From HGM11367 sp964600435 (lineage in GTDB: Bacteria; Bacillota; Clostridia; Christensenellales; UBA1242), in contig CAZRJB010000018.1 in the NCBI GenBank assembly GCA_964600435.1, positions 1 through 13,641 on the forward strand: a stretch of DNA of 13,641 bases, given 5' to 3'. Each line of letters opens with the position of its first letter. The first letter of the stretch is position 1. This document shows positions 1-6,623 of the stretch, piece after piece. The notes beneath the pieces were generated by a model. It was not told the DNA's origin. It ran no database searches and saw nothing but the letters and a program-made list of their open reading frames with translations. Position numbers and translations under genes: made by a program.

Positions 1-664
1 CATCAACAATCGTTGGCTTGGTGGTTGCTTAACCAATTTTAGAACAATTCGTAAAAGAATTGACCGCTTAAACAAACTTAACCAAATGGAAAAAGTTGGA
101 GAATTCAATCTTCTTCCTAAAAAAGAAGTTGCAATTTTAAAACACGAAATGGAAAAACTTGAAAACAACCTTGGTGGAATCAAAGAAATGAGAGAACTTC
201 CTGGCGTTATTTTCTTGGTTGACTCTTCTAAAGAACACATTTGTGTTAAAGAAGCCAAAAACCTTAACATTCCAATTGTTGGTTTAATCGACACAAACTG
301 CAATCCAGACGGAATTGACTATGTTATTCCTGGAAACGACGATGCAATTCGTTCTGTTAAACTTATTGCAAGTGCAATTGCAGACGCTGTTATTGAAGCA
401 CGTGAAGGTGTTTCTTTAAACAAAGAAACTTCCGAAGAAGAAGAAATTGACTTAAAGGCTGTTTTGGCAGAAGTTAAGCCAATTGTTAAAGAAGCAGAAG
501 ACGGCGAAAAGAAAACTAAAAAAACTATTAAAAAAGTTAAAAAAGAAGAAGTTAAAGAAGAATCTGCTGAACAAGAAGAACCTTCTCAAGACGTAGCAGA
601 AGCTGCTCCTGTTAAAAAAACAAGAGCAAAAAAAGTTAAAGAAGACGAAACAAAAGGAGAATAA
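1..664 (+). CDS. rpsB: 30S ribosomal protein S2, C-terminal part (5' truncated by window edge)
   Basis: S2 binds the head-body junction of the 30S subunit and is needed for S1 binding and initiation. The frame is open from base 2, so the gene starts upstream and roughly the first 95 residues are missing (comparison with E. coli S2 from memory). Visible family motifs are INNRWLGG at the very start, EKLENNLGGIKEM, then IPIVGLIDTNCNPDGIDYVI and PGNDDAIR. The conserved core ends near base 409. An 84-residue tail (410-661) follows, rich in Lys and Glu, with repeated KK, EE and VKKE runs and no visible fold. Such charged S2 tails occur in several Firmicutes and Tenericutes lineages. The last codons contain the tsf ribosome binding site, so rpsB and tsf are co-transcribed. 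Identification is secure. Confidence 0.98.
   Translation, partial: INNRWLGGCLTNFRTIRKRIDRLNKLNQMEKVGEFNLLPKKEVAILKHEMEKLENNLGGIKEMRELPGVIFLVDSSKEHICVKEAKNLNIPIVGLIDTNCNPDGIDYVIPGNDDAIRSVKLIASAIADAVIEAREGVSLNKETSEEEEIDLKAVLAEVKPIVKEAEDGEKKTKKTIKKVKKEEVKEESAEQEEPSQDVAEAAPVKKTRAKKVKEDETKGE
654..659 (+). promoter_or_regulatory. ribosome binding site of tsf
   Basis: AAGGAG lies inside the last codons of rpsB, nine bases before the tsf ATG. It fixes the tsf start at 669. Confidence 0.8.
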
Positions 665-668
665 TTTA

Positions 669-1316
669 ATGTTTACTGCTCAAGACGTTAATAAATTAAG
701 ACAAGCAACTGGGGTTGGCATGATGGATTGTAAAAAAGCATTAACTGAAACAAACGGCGATTTTGATAAAGCTGTTGTATATTTAAGAGAAAAAGGCATG
801 GCTGCTGCTGCTAAAAAAGCAGACAGAATTGCTGCCGAAGGTGCAGTTGCATCTTACATTCACATGGGTGGAAAAATTGGTGTTTTGGTTGAAGTTAACT
901 GTGAAACAGACTTTGTTGCAAGATCAGACAATTTCCAAGCACTTTGCAAAGACATTGCCATGCAAATTGCAGCATCAAATCCAAAATATGTTACAAGAGA
1001 AGAAGTTCCAGCTTCTGTTATTGAAAGCGAAAAAGCAATTGCTCTTCAACAAGCAATAAATGAAGGTAAAAAACCTGAATTTGCAGATAGAATTGTTAAC
1101 GGCAGAATTGAAAAATTCTTTAAAGAAGTTTGCTTAATGGAACAAGAATTTGTTAAAGACCCTTCTAAAGACATAACTCAAGTTTTAAACGAAGCAGTTT
1201 TAACAATTGGAGAAAAATTAAGCATTCGTCGTTTCACTCGTTACGAAATGGGTGAGGGTCTTGAAAAACGTCAAGACAACTTGGCAGATGAAGTTGCTAA
1301 AATGATGAATAAATAA
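669..1316 (+). CDS. tsf: elongation factor Ts (compact form)
   Basis: EF-Ts is the guanine nucleotide exchange factor that recycles EF-Tu-GDP during translation elongation. The N-terminal UBA-like helical domain is clear (residues about 1-50), with the signature LRQATGVGMMDCKKAL and the following GDFDKAVVYLREKG. The core carries VEVNCETDFVARSDNF, whose TDFV segment contacts EF-Tu in known structures. The protein is 215 residues, shorter than the roughly 280-295 of E. coli or Bacillus EF-Ts; it resembles the short type known from Thermus, with one core repeat instead of two. It lies four bases after the rpsB stop with a good ribosome binding site. A terminator follows at once, so pyrH and frr, often next in this operon, are not co-transcribed here. 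Confidence 0.98.
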   Translation: MFTAQDVNKLRQATGVGMMDCKKALTETNGDFDKAVVYLREKGMAAAAKKADRIAAEGAVASYIHMGGKIGVLVEVNCETDFVARSDNFQALCKDIAMQIAASNPKYVTREEVPASVIESEKAIALQQAINEGKKPEFADRIVNGRIEKFFKEVCLMEQEFVKDPSKDITQVLNEAVLTIGEKLSIRRFTRYEMGEGLEKRQDNLADEVAKMMNK

Positions 1317-1341
1317 TTTTTTAAAAATATACTTTAAACTT

Positions 1342-1374
1342 AAAAAATTAGAGCAGAAATGTTCTAATTTTTTT
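1342..1374. terminator. bidirectional intrinsic terminator between tsf and the convergent SLOG gene
   Basis: A 13-bp stem (1342-1354 with 1361-1373, one G-T wobble) encloses a six-base loop. It runs into T's on the plus strand and, because the stem begins with six A's, also on the minus strand. It overlaps the stop codon of the minus-strand gene (1364-1366) and ends both convergent units. Confidence 0.9.
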
Positions 1375-1936
1375 GTGTTTTGTTATGTAGTAGGTTGATT
1401 GTAATTTTTTTCTTTTGTTTTGCATATTTGTATGCTAAGGCAGTTCCGCTTTTAGGTTGATAATAACCAATACTTCGCTTTGAATATTTTCGAATTTCAG
1501 GAAGATAATTTTTATCATAAAAAAAAATGCAGTAATCACTATTATTTATCATGGCATAATTTCGTTCAACATAACTTGCTTTGCCAGCAGAGTACTTTGT
1601 TTTGTGTTCAAACTCTTCTTCAAAACCTTGTAAATGAATTTTTTGATTTACAACATTTGAATAGTCTCTTTCCAATTTTTTTCTTTCACTTTCAATTATA
1701 CAATATTCACTTTTACATGTGTAAAATACTCTTTTAATAATCGGATATTTTGTTTTTAATTCTGTAACAACTGAATAACATATATAATCAAAATTGCTTC
1801 GGCTTCCAAATAGAAAAATTGAGACGTTACAATAAATTATTAAGTTTTCTATTGTGTCTTTCAATGTTTGATTAAGTTTATGTGATGATTTAACATTTCT
1901 GTGTCCAAAAAATGAACTTGTTTTATGTTTTTCCAT
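1364..1936 (-). CDS. SLOG / DUF1273-like Rossmann-fold protein
   Basis: A 190-residue protein with the look of the DUF1273/YpsA branch of the SLOG superfamily, Rossmann-like folds thought to bind nucleotides or nucleotide-derived ligands. Visible landmarks are FFGHRN (residues 9-14), a hydrophobic strand followed by FGSRSNFD (about 43-50), the segment YVERNYAMINNSDYCIFFYD in the last third, and SGTALAYKYA near the C-terminus. The FGHR start, the RNxxMI..SD segment and the late SGT loop are the family pattern as I remember it. No membrane segment or signal peptide is seen. The start at 1936 is supported by AGGAG at 1946-1950. The gene is divergent from an XRE regulator; the intergenic region carries inverted repeats over its promoter, so repression by that regulator is plausible. 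Family assignment is by motif only and the ligand is unknown. Confidence 0.65.
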   Translation of the reverse strand: MEKHKTSSFFGHRNVKSSHKLNQTLKDTIENLIIYCNVSIFLFGSRSNFDYICYSVVTELKTKYPIIKRVFYTCKSEYCIIESERKKLERDYSNVVNQKIHLQGFEEEFEHKTKYSAGKASYVERNYAMINNSDYCIFFYDKNYLPEIRKYSKRSIGYYQPKSGTALAYKYAKQKKKITINLLHNKTQKN

Positions 1937-1945
1937 AATAAAAAT

Positions 1946-1950
1946 CTCCT
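1946..1950 (-). promoter_or_regulatory. ribosome binding site of the SLOG gene
   Basis: AGGAG on the minus strand, nine bases before the ATG at 1936. Confidence 0.75.
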
Positions 1951-1960
1951 AATATATTAA

Positions 1961-2017
1961 TTTTGAATACTCATACTATGTATTATAGCATAACTTTATG
2001 TTTGTGTGTATTCAAAA
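1961..2017. repeat. 10-bp inverted repeat flanking the SLOG promoter (candidate operator)
   Basis: TTTTGAATAC at 1961-1970 and its exact reverse complement GTATTCAAAA at 2008-2017 are 47 bp apart. Between them lies a smaller inverted pair, ATAC (1973-1976) and GTAT (1980-1983), sharing the ATAC/GTAT core. The set surrounds the minus-strand -10 box. The layout fits cooperative binding by the adjacent XRE protein, which is inference. Confidence 0.55.
1982..2010 (-). promoter_or_regulatory. promoter of the SLOG gene
   Basis: On the minus strand a perfect TATAAT lies at 1987-1982. A weak -35 (TACACA, four of six matches) precedes it with a 17-base spacer. The predicted start, near 1975, falls inside a small palindrome (ATAC-TAT-GTAT, 1973-1983). 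Confidence 0.55.
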
Positions 2018-2075
2018 ACAAATATTTTATAATAATTTATGTGTATAGATTTTTATGAGGGCGTGGCGATTATTT

Positions 2076-2081
2076 TATAAT
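2076..2081 (+). promoter_or_regulatory. -10 box for the XRE gene at 2109
   Basis: A perfect TATAAT; no good -35 is seen 16-18 bp upstream. Transcription would begin near 2088, which supports translation from the ATG at 2109 and argues against the earlier in-frame ATG at 2055. Confidence 0.45.
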
Positions 2082-2108
2082 ACAATGAACTTATGTTTGG
2101 GAGAGGAA

Positions 2109-2408
2109 ATGGAAATAAAAGAAATATTGTCAAGAGTTGGTTATGTAAGAAATGAGGCAAAACTTTCGGCAAGAGAAGTTAGTTTAAGAATGGGTATGAG
2201 TCCGCAGTATGTTGCACAATTGGAAAGCGGAAGAATTGTTTTGACTGTTGAAAAATTATTACAAATTTTAGAAATTTGTGATTTCTCTATTGTAAGATTT
2301 TTTAGTTCAAACATAGCAGATTATAATTTTGATAAAGAACTAAAATCCATAATTGAATCGTTACCAAGCAATAAAAAGAAAAACATTATTGATTTTTTAA
2401 AAAAATAA
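2109..2408 (+). CDS. small XRE-family helix-turn-helix transcriptional regulator
   Basis: A 99-residue protein. Residues about 5-60 form a Cro/C1-type HTH: the helix with LSAREVSLRMGM, the recognition segment SPQYVAQLESGR, then LTVEKLLQILEICD. The remaining 40 residues are helical-looking and charged (FDKELKSIIESLPSNKKKNIIDFLKK) and may serve dimerisation or ligand sensing. An in-frame ATG at 2055 would add 18 residues, but it lies upstream of the likely transcription start and has no ribosome binding site; the ATG at 2109 follows GGGAGAGG (2099-2106), so I take the shorter form. The gene is divergent from the SLOG-like gene and may control it through the shared inverted repeats. It is probably cytoplasmic and DNA-binding; the target is inferred. 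Confidence 0.85.
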   Translation: MEIKEILSRVGYVRNEAKLSAREVSLRMGMSPQYVAQLESGRIVLTVEKLLQILEICDFSIVRFFSSNIADYNFDKELKSIIESLPSNKKKNIIDFLKK

Positions 2409-2442
2409 GTAACTTGTTTATTTGTGTTTTTTTGTTAAAATG

Positions 2443-2474
2443 TTGATTGTGTTATAAACATGGTCAATTTTTTT
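2443..2474 (+). terminator. possible weak terminator after the XRE gene
   Basis: A nine-pair stem (2443-2451 with 2459-2467) including three G-U wobbles, with a seven-base loop, is followed by a run of seven T's. The wobbles make it weak. Confidence 0.4.
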
Positions 2475-2537
2475 ATTTCATTTTTTGTGTTTTGTGTGTT
2501 ACACATTTACAATGTTAAAAAAGTTTTAAATTAAGTA

Positions 2538-2566
2538 TTGAAAATTTAACTTGGTTTTGGTATACT
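2538..2566 (+). promoter_or_regulatory. promoter of the patatin-like gene
   Basis: TTGAAA (2538-2543), a 17-base spacer and TATACT (2561-2566), each one mismatch from consensus, with an extended -10 TGG at 2558-2560. A perfect 11-bp palindrome, TGTGTTACACA, lies about 32 bp upstream at 2495-2505 and could be a regulator site. Confidence 0.75.
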
Positions 2567-2593
2567 ATATATGTATTAAGTAATAAAAATATA

Positions 2594-2617
2594 TTAACCT
2601 GTTATTTGCAGGTTTAA
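2594..2617 (+). repeat. hairpin in the patatin mRNA leader
   Basis: AACCTG (2596-2601) pairs with CAGGTT (2609-2614) around a seven-base loop; TTAA on both sides could extend it with a bulge. It ends directly against the AAAGGGA ribosome binding site (2617-2623), so it may affect translation initiation. Confidence 0.45.
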
Positions 2618-2627
2618 AGGGAAAACA

Positions 2628-3512
2628 ATGTTTGGTAAATTTAAGAAAAAAATTCAAGCCTCTAGCATGCTCTTTAAAGGCAAAAACAAAAAGGTAAAAA
2701 TTGGCATTGCTTTTGGTGGCGGCGGTGCAAGAGGGTTTGCTCATCTTGGGGCAATTAAAGCTTTTGAAGAATATGGCATAAAATTTGACTATGTTAGTGG
2801 CACAAGTGCAGGTAGCATTGTGGGTGCTTTTTATGCTGCCGGCTATACTTATGAACAAATGTTCAAAATTGCTGAAAAAATGAATGTTAAAGACATTAGA
2901 ACTTCCAAACTTGTTTTTGTTCCTTCAAAAACCGAAGGGCTTGAAAAGGTCATAAAAAATGAACTTGGTGACATTAACATTCAAGACTTGCCAATTCCTT
3001 TTTCTGCCATTGCTGTTGACATTATAACAATGGAAGAATGTGTTATAACAAAAGGCAATTTGGCAAAAGCGTGTGCAGGCTCTAGTGCTGTTCCAGGTGT
3101 TTTTCAACCTGTTGTTTTTGAAGATAGGCACTTGTGTGACGGTGGGCTTCAAAACACAATTCCTGCCGATGTTCCAAAACTTATGGGTTGTGACTATGTT
3201 GTTGCAGTTGACGTAAACAAATCTAGAAATTACGGAACAGAAAGCACAAAACTTTTGGATGTTTTAAGTTGCACGGTCAGAATTTTAATGAAAGGCAATG
3301 TGGTTAAGGGTTATTTATATAGCGATGTTATGATTAAGCCAGAAACAAAACGTTTTAAAAGCACAAAAAAAGAAGGCTTTTTAGACATGATTGACGAAGG
3401 CTATAAGGCAACAATTGATGCAATGCCAGAAATTTTAAAACTGTTCAAACGTAAACCAATCAAATTAAAAGCAAAAGCAAAATATATTAACGATGACAGA
3501 GTTGTTATGTAA
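2628..3512 (+). CDS. patatin-like phospholipase (RssA-type acyl hydrolase)
   Basis: A 294-residue protein of the bacterial patatin family, which hydrolyses acyl esters of lipids with a Ser-Asp dyad. After a basic N-terminus of about 25 residues the hallmarks are in order: the oxyanion glycine loop GGGGARG (residues 30-36), the nucleophile elbow GTSAGS with Ser60, and DGG with Asp171. SSAVPGVFQPV between them also matches the family. Length and arrangement are like RssA/YlbK, small patatins without transmembrane domains. The C-terminal 50 residues are Lys-rich (LFKRKPIKLKAKAKY), which with the basic N-terminus could favour binding to acidic membranes; this is inference. The start follows AAAGGGA at a sensible distance. 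It has its own strong promoter and no clear terminator after it, so some read-through to the next gene is possible. The physiological substrate cannot be read from the sequence. Confidence 0.93.
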   Translation: MFGKFKKKIQASSMLFKGKNKKVKIGIAFGGGGARGFAHLGAIKAFEEYGIKFDYVSGTSAGSIVGAFYAAGYTYEQMFKIAEKMNVKDIRTSKLVFVPSKTEGLEKVIKNELGDINIQDLPIPFSAIAVDIITMEECVITKGNLAKACAGSSAVPGVFQPVVFEDRHLCDGGLQNTIPADVPKLMGCDYVVAVDVNKSRNYGTESTKLLDVLSCTVRILMKGNVVKGYLYSDVMIKPETKRFKSTKKEGFLDMIDEGYKATIDAMPEILKLFKRKPIKLKAKAKYINDDRVVM

Positions 3513-3572
3513 CATTTTTTTGCAGTTAAAGGAATTATTGTGCTTGGTTAGAAAAAATATTAAAATTCGGTA

Positions 3573-3601
3573 TTGACTTGTTATAAGATTAATGATAAAA
3601 T
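3573..3601 (+). promoter_or_regulatory. promoter of the hypothetical gene at 3635
   Basis: TTGACT (3573-3578), 17-base spacer, TAAAAT (3596-3601); each box is one mismatch from consensus. An inverted repeat, TTGTTAT (3578-3584) with ATAACAA (3603-3609), runs from the -35 edge to the expected transcription start, a typical place for a repressor site. Confidence 0.75.
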
Positions 3602-3634
3602 GATAACAACTAAAAAAAGTGAGGTAAAAAATTT

Positions 3635-3985
3635 ATGATTAAAAGTGGATATGACAATTTTTGTTATTTGATGGATAGGCTTCAAGTTCTTGTTATGGTT
3701 TATAAAGATGTTAAACCTTCAACATTGTCAAAAATTTATAAAAATTGTTTTGATGAGCAAGGCAATGAAAAGCATAACTTAGATGTAGAAGTTCAAAGAG
3801 AAACTTGCGAATTCACTAAAAAAATTATGGATGTAACAAAATTTCCCACCATTGACGACATTGCATTTGACATTATAAAGGACAAGAAAAAATATATTTA
3901 CGATAAATATTTTAAACCATATGAACCAAAAGTTGAAACAATAAACGATTCTGTTGGTGTGTTTGATTTTGATATTAAAATATAA
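3635..3985 (+). CDS. hypothetical protein, 116 residues
   Basis: I do not recognise the family. The protein starts with a mainly helical-looking, mixed hydrophobic segment (FCYLMDRLQVLVMVYKDV, residues 9-26), then a Lys/Glu-rich middle and an acidic, aromatic end (VGVFDFDIKI). There is no signal peptide, clear membrane helix or metal motif; the three Cys are scattered. Residues 80-95 (DIIKDKKKYIYDKYFKPY) are basic and Tyr-rich. The gene is real by context: a near-consensus promoter, GTGAGG at 3619-3624 ten bases before ATG, and a strong terminator right after the stop make it a self-contained single-gene unit. A repeat over its promoter suggests dedicated regulation. Nothing in the sequence gives a function. 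Confidence 0.75.
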   Translation: MIKSGYDNFCYLMDRLQVLVMVYKDVKPSTLSKIYKNCFDEQGNEKHNLDVEVQRETCEFTKKIMDVTKFPTIDDIAFDIIKDKKKYIYDKYFKPYEPKVETINDSVGVFDFDIKI

Positions 3986-3989
3986 TTTT

Positions 3990-4025
3990 AAAAAGATTGC
4001 ACAAATTGTTGTGTAATCTTTTTTT
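3990..4025 (+). terminator. intrinsic terminator after the hypothetical gene
   Basis: A 15-pair stem (3990-4004 with 4009-4023, one G-T wobble in the middle) with a four-base loop and a T-run of seven to 4025. It isolates the gene from priA. Confidence 0.9.
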
Positions 4026-4028
4026 GTG

Positions 4029-4058
4029 TTTACAAAACATGTTTGTTTTGTGTATAAT
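4029..4058 (+). promoter_or_regulatory. priA promoter placed for a leaderless transcript
   Basis: TTTACA (4029-4034), 18-base spacer, perfect TATAAT (4053-4058). The -10 box ends seven bases before the priA ATG at 4066, so transcription should start at or within a base or two of the start codon. No ribosome binding site exists between them. Confidence 0.65.
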
Positions 4059-4065
4059 GTGATTA

Positions 4066-6258
4066 ATGTTTGCAGAAATTATTGTTGATATTTCCGCTAG
4101 TGCAGTGGATAAAATTTATGATTATGATATTTCAGGCTTTAATGTTACCGAAGGGTATCGTGTTTTGGTCCCTTTTGGCAAGTTTAACATTGAAGGTTTT
4201 ATTATACGCATTAAAGAAACAACAACATATGATGTTTCAAAAGTTAAAAAAATTATAAAGCCGGTGGACGACTTTGCAGTTATAACCAAAGAAATGATTG
4301 ACCTTATGCACAACATGTGCAAGTTTTACCATTTAAGATATATTGATGTTTTAAGGTTGTTTATTCCAAGCGAAATGCGAACAGGCAAAGTTAAAAGTTT
4401 AAGCAAAAAAATTTTAGAGTTTGTTGCGGACAAAAGTGTTGCCGAACAATCAATAAGAAAAAATGCAAAAAACCAATTAGAACTTCTAAACTTTTTAGAA
4501 AAGCACAAAAAGTATTATAAAAGTGACTTAAACAATCAATTTTCGGTGGTTGCTGTAAACAAATTTATTGAAAATGGGTTTTTAATTGAAAGCAATCAAG
4601 AATTTTTGCGAAAACCAGATTATTTAGAAATTACCAACAAAGTGGTAACTCATTCCGATTTGCAAAAAAAGGCAATAAATCAAATTTTGGAAAAGCCGGA
4701 CAAAACACACTTGCTTTTTGGTGTTACTGGTTCGGGCAAAACAGAAGTGTATATGAGCGTTATTGAACAGGTTGTAAAAAATGGCAAAACGGCAATTATG
4801 CTTGTTCCAGAAATTTCTTTAACCCCACAAGTTTTGTCAAACTTTAAGGCTCGATTTGGTGAAGAAGTTGCAATTTTGCACAGCGGTTTGTCCAGTGGCG
4901 AGCGTTTTGATGAATGGAAACGAATCCGTTTAAACAATGCAAAAATTGTGGTTGGGGCAAGGTCTGCCATTTTTGCACCAGTGCAAAATTTGGGTGTGAT
5001 TATTATTGACGAAGAACATGAACAAAGTTACAATTCGGAGTCCAATCCGAGATATTTCACAAAAGATGTTGCAGAGTTTAGAAAGTCATATAATGGTTGC
5101 CCGCTTGTTTTGGGCAGCGCAACTCCAAGTTTGGAAAGTTTTTTAAATGCAGAAAAGGGCATATATAACTTGATTGAAATGCCTGTTAGAATAAACGGAA
5201 AAGAAATGCCTAAAATTCAAATTGTGGACATGCTTTCTGAAATAAGGGCGGGGAATGGTGGTGTGTTTTCCAGGACTTTACTATATGAATTAGAAAATTG
5301 CTTTAAAAACAAACAGCAGGCAATGTTGTTTATAAACAGGCGTGGTTTTTCGTCTTTTATGCGATGTGTGGATTGTGGCTATGTTGCCAAATGCACTGAA
5401 TGTGATGTTAGTTTGGTGTATCACAAAGACGATAACCAATTAAAATGTCACTATTGTGGCAAAAGATATAAAGTTTTAACCAAATGCCCACAATGTCAAT
5501 CGTCAAGAATTAGGCAAGGGGCAGTTGGAACACAAAAAATTGTTGAAGAACTTAATCATTTTTTTCCTGATGTTAAAGTTTTGCGCATGGATAACGACAC
5601 AACCCAAGTTAAAAATTCATATCAAAAAATTTTAAAAGAGTTTGGCGAAACAAAACCAGCCGTTTTGGTTGGCACACAAATGATTGCAAAAGGCCACGAC
5701 TTTAAAGATGTTACAGTTGTTGGAATTGTGGACGCTGATCAAAGTTTGTATCAGAGTGATTTTAAATCTACCGAAAGAACTTTTGAACTAATAACTCAAA
5801 TGGCGGGCAGGGCAGGCAGAAGCAACAATCAAGGCAAGGTTGTTTTGCAAACCTATGCACCAAGACATTATGCATATAAATTTATTGCAAACTATAACTA
5901 TAAAGGCTTTTTTAATAAAGAGATAAACCTAAGAGAAACAGCACAGTTCCCGCCGTTTACAACAATCATAAGGCTTCTTTTTACAAGCCAAAACAATGAA
6001 CTTGTTTTGGATGTTGTTAAAAAATGCCACAATAAAATTTTTGACCTTTCAAATTTATATAAGGACGATTTTGTATATTTTGATGCCATGAAATCACCTG
6101 TGTCAAAAATTAAAAACAAATTTAGGTATCAAATTTTAATTAGATTAAAAAAAGATAACCAAGCAGAAATAACAAACAAAATCTACGCAATTTGTGACGA
6201 GTGCTATAATCCCAAAGTGAGTTTCTTTGTGGAAATAAATCCATCGAGTTTGATTTAG
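4066..6258 (+). CDS. priA: primosomal protein N' (replication restart helicase PriA)
   Basis: PriA is the superfamily 2 DNA helicase that recognises stalled replication forks and reloads the replisome. The 730 residues are the usual length. The N-terminal 3'-end-binding domain opens with FAEIIVDISASAVDKIYDYDI, the family's standard beginning, which supports the ATG at 4066. Walker A GVTGSGKT spans residues 219-226 and the DEEH box 315-318. Eight cysteines of the two-zinc insertion are all present (434, 437, 443, 446, 461, 464, 474, 477). The second helicase lobe shows GTQMIAKGHDF, VDADQSLYQSDF and QMAGRAGRS; the protein ends in INPSSL as homologues do. Nothing appears damaged. In many Firmicutes priA is followed directly by def and fmt; here about 2 kb of other DNA and a terminator intervene. 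The lack of a leader is the odd point. Confidence 0.97.
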   Translation: MFAEIIVDISASAVDKIYDYDISGFNVTEGYRVLVPFGKFNIEGFIIRIKETTTYDVSKVKKIIKPVDDFAVITKEMIDLMHNMCKFYHLRYIDVLRLFIPSEMRTGKVKSLSKKILEFVADKSVAEQSIRKNAKNQLELLNFLEKHKKYYKSDLNNQFSVVAVNKFIENGFLIESNQEFLRKPDYLEITNKVVTHSDLQKKAINQILEKPDKTHLLFGVTGSGKTEVYMSVIEQVVKNGKTAIMLVPEISLTPQVLSNFKARFGEEVAILHSGLSSGERFDEWKRIRLNNAKIVVGARSAIFAPVQNLGVIIIDEEHEQSYNSESNPRYFTKDVAEFRKSYNGCPLVLGSATPSLESFLNAEKGIYNLIEMPVRINGKEMPKIQIVDMLSEIRAGNGGVFSRTLLYELENCFKNKQQAMLFINRRGFSSFMRCVDCGYVAKCTECDVSLVYHKDDNQLKCHYCGKRYKVLTKCPQCQSSRIRQGAVGTQKIVEELNHFFPDVKVLRMDNDTTQVKNSYQKILKEFGETKPAVLVGTQMIAKGHDFKDVTVVGIVDADQSLYQSDFKSTERTFELITQMAGRAGRSNNQGKVVLQTYAPRHYAYKFIANYNYKGFFNKEINLRETAQFPPFTTIIRLLFTSQNNELVLDVVKKCHNKIFDLSNLYKDDFVYFDAMKSPVSKIKNKFRYQILIRLKKDNQAEITNKIYAICDECYNPKVSFFVEINPSSLI

Positions 6259-6323
6259 GTGTTGGTTCTTGCAAAAAAAAATATATTTTTGTTAATTAAA
6301 ATTAGCAACAATCACAAAAAAAC

Positions 6324-6355
6324 AAAAACTGGACAAATATTCTGCCCAGTTTTTT
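6324..6355. terminator. bidirectional terminator between priA and the XRE pair
   Basis: AAAAACTGG (6324-6332) pairs perfectly with CCAGTTTTT (6346-6354) around a 13-base loop in which a further CA/TG pairing is possible. The T-run on the plus strand ends priA; the A-run gives a U-tract on the minus strand for the regulator genes. Confidence 0.85.
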
Positions 6356-6409
6356 AATAAGTGAAAACAAAAAAAATAGAAAAACAAGAAAAGCCAGCAA
6401 TTTGGTTTT

Positions 6410-6619
6410 TTATGAATTTTTTGACAAACCCAGCAAAAAGTCGGCACTAACATTAAAAAACTCAACAAAAACAAGCAAGGTTTTAATTGTTGGAATTTGT
6501 TCTCCACGCTCCCATCTTCCAATTGCAATGTCGCTAAAATTAACCTGTTTTGCAAGTTGCCTTATGGATAAATTTCGGGATGTGCGTAAGATCTTTAAAT
6601 TTTCGCTAAAAGCATTCAT
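6410..6619 (-). CDS. small XRE-family regulator, second of a tandem pair
   Basis: A 69-residue single-domain Cro/C1-type HTH protein: LKILRTSRNLSIRQLAKQVNF, recognition segment SDIAIGRWERG, then IPTIKTLLVFVEFFNVSADFLLGL. There is no room for a sensor domain. It is a paralogue of the gene directly upstream: by eye about 36 of 65 aligned residues match, including RWERG, QIPTI, TL and VSAD.LLGL. Its ATG lies four bases after the other's stop, and its ribosome binding site (GGAGG, 6629-6633) sits inside the other gene's last codons, so they are made from one transcript and could act as homo- or heterodimers. Likely role: repressor of the neighbouring secreted-protein promoter and of its own operon through the AACCAAAYGGTT palindromes; this is inferred from position. 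Confidence 0.88.
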   Translation of the reverse strand: MNAFSENLKILRTSRNLSIRQLAKQVNFSDIAIGRWERGEQIPTIKTLLVFVEFFNVSADFLLGLSKNS

Positions 6620-6623
6620 TGTT

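Noticed and set aside
2055..2108. Earlier in-frame ATG for the XRE gene
   Set aside because: It lies upstream of the likely transcription start, lacks a ribosome binding site and adds residues foreign to the domain.
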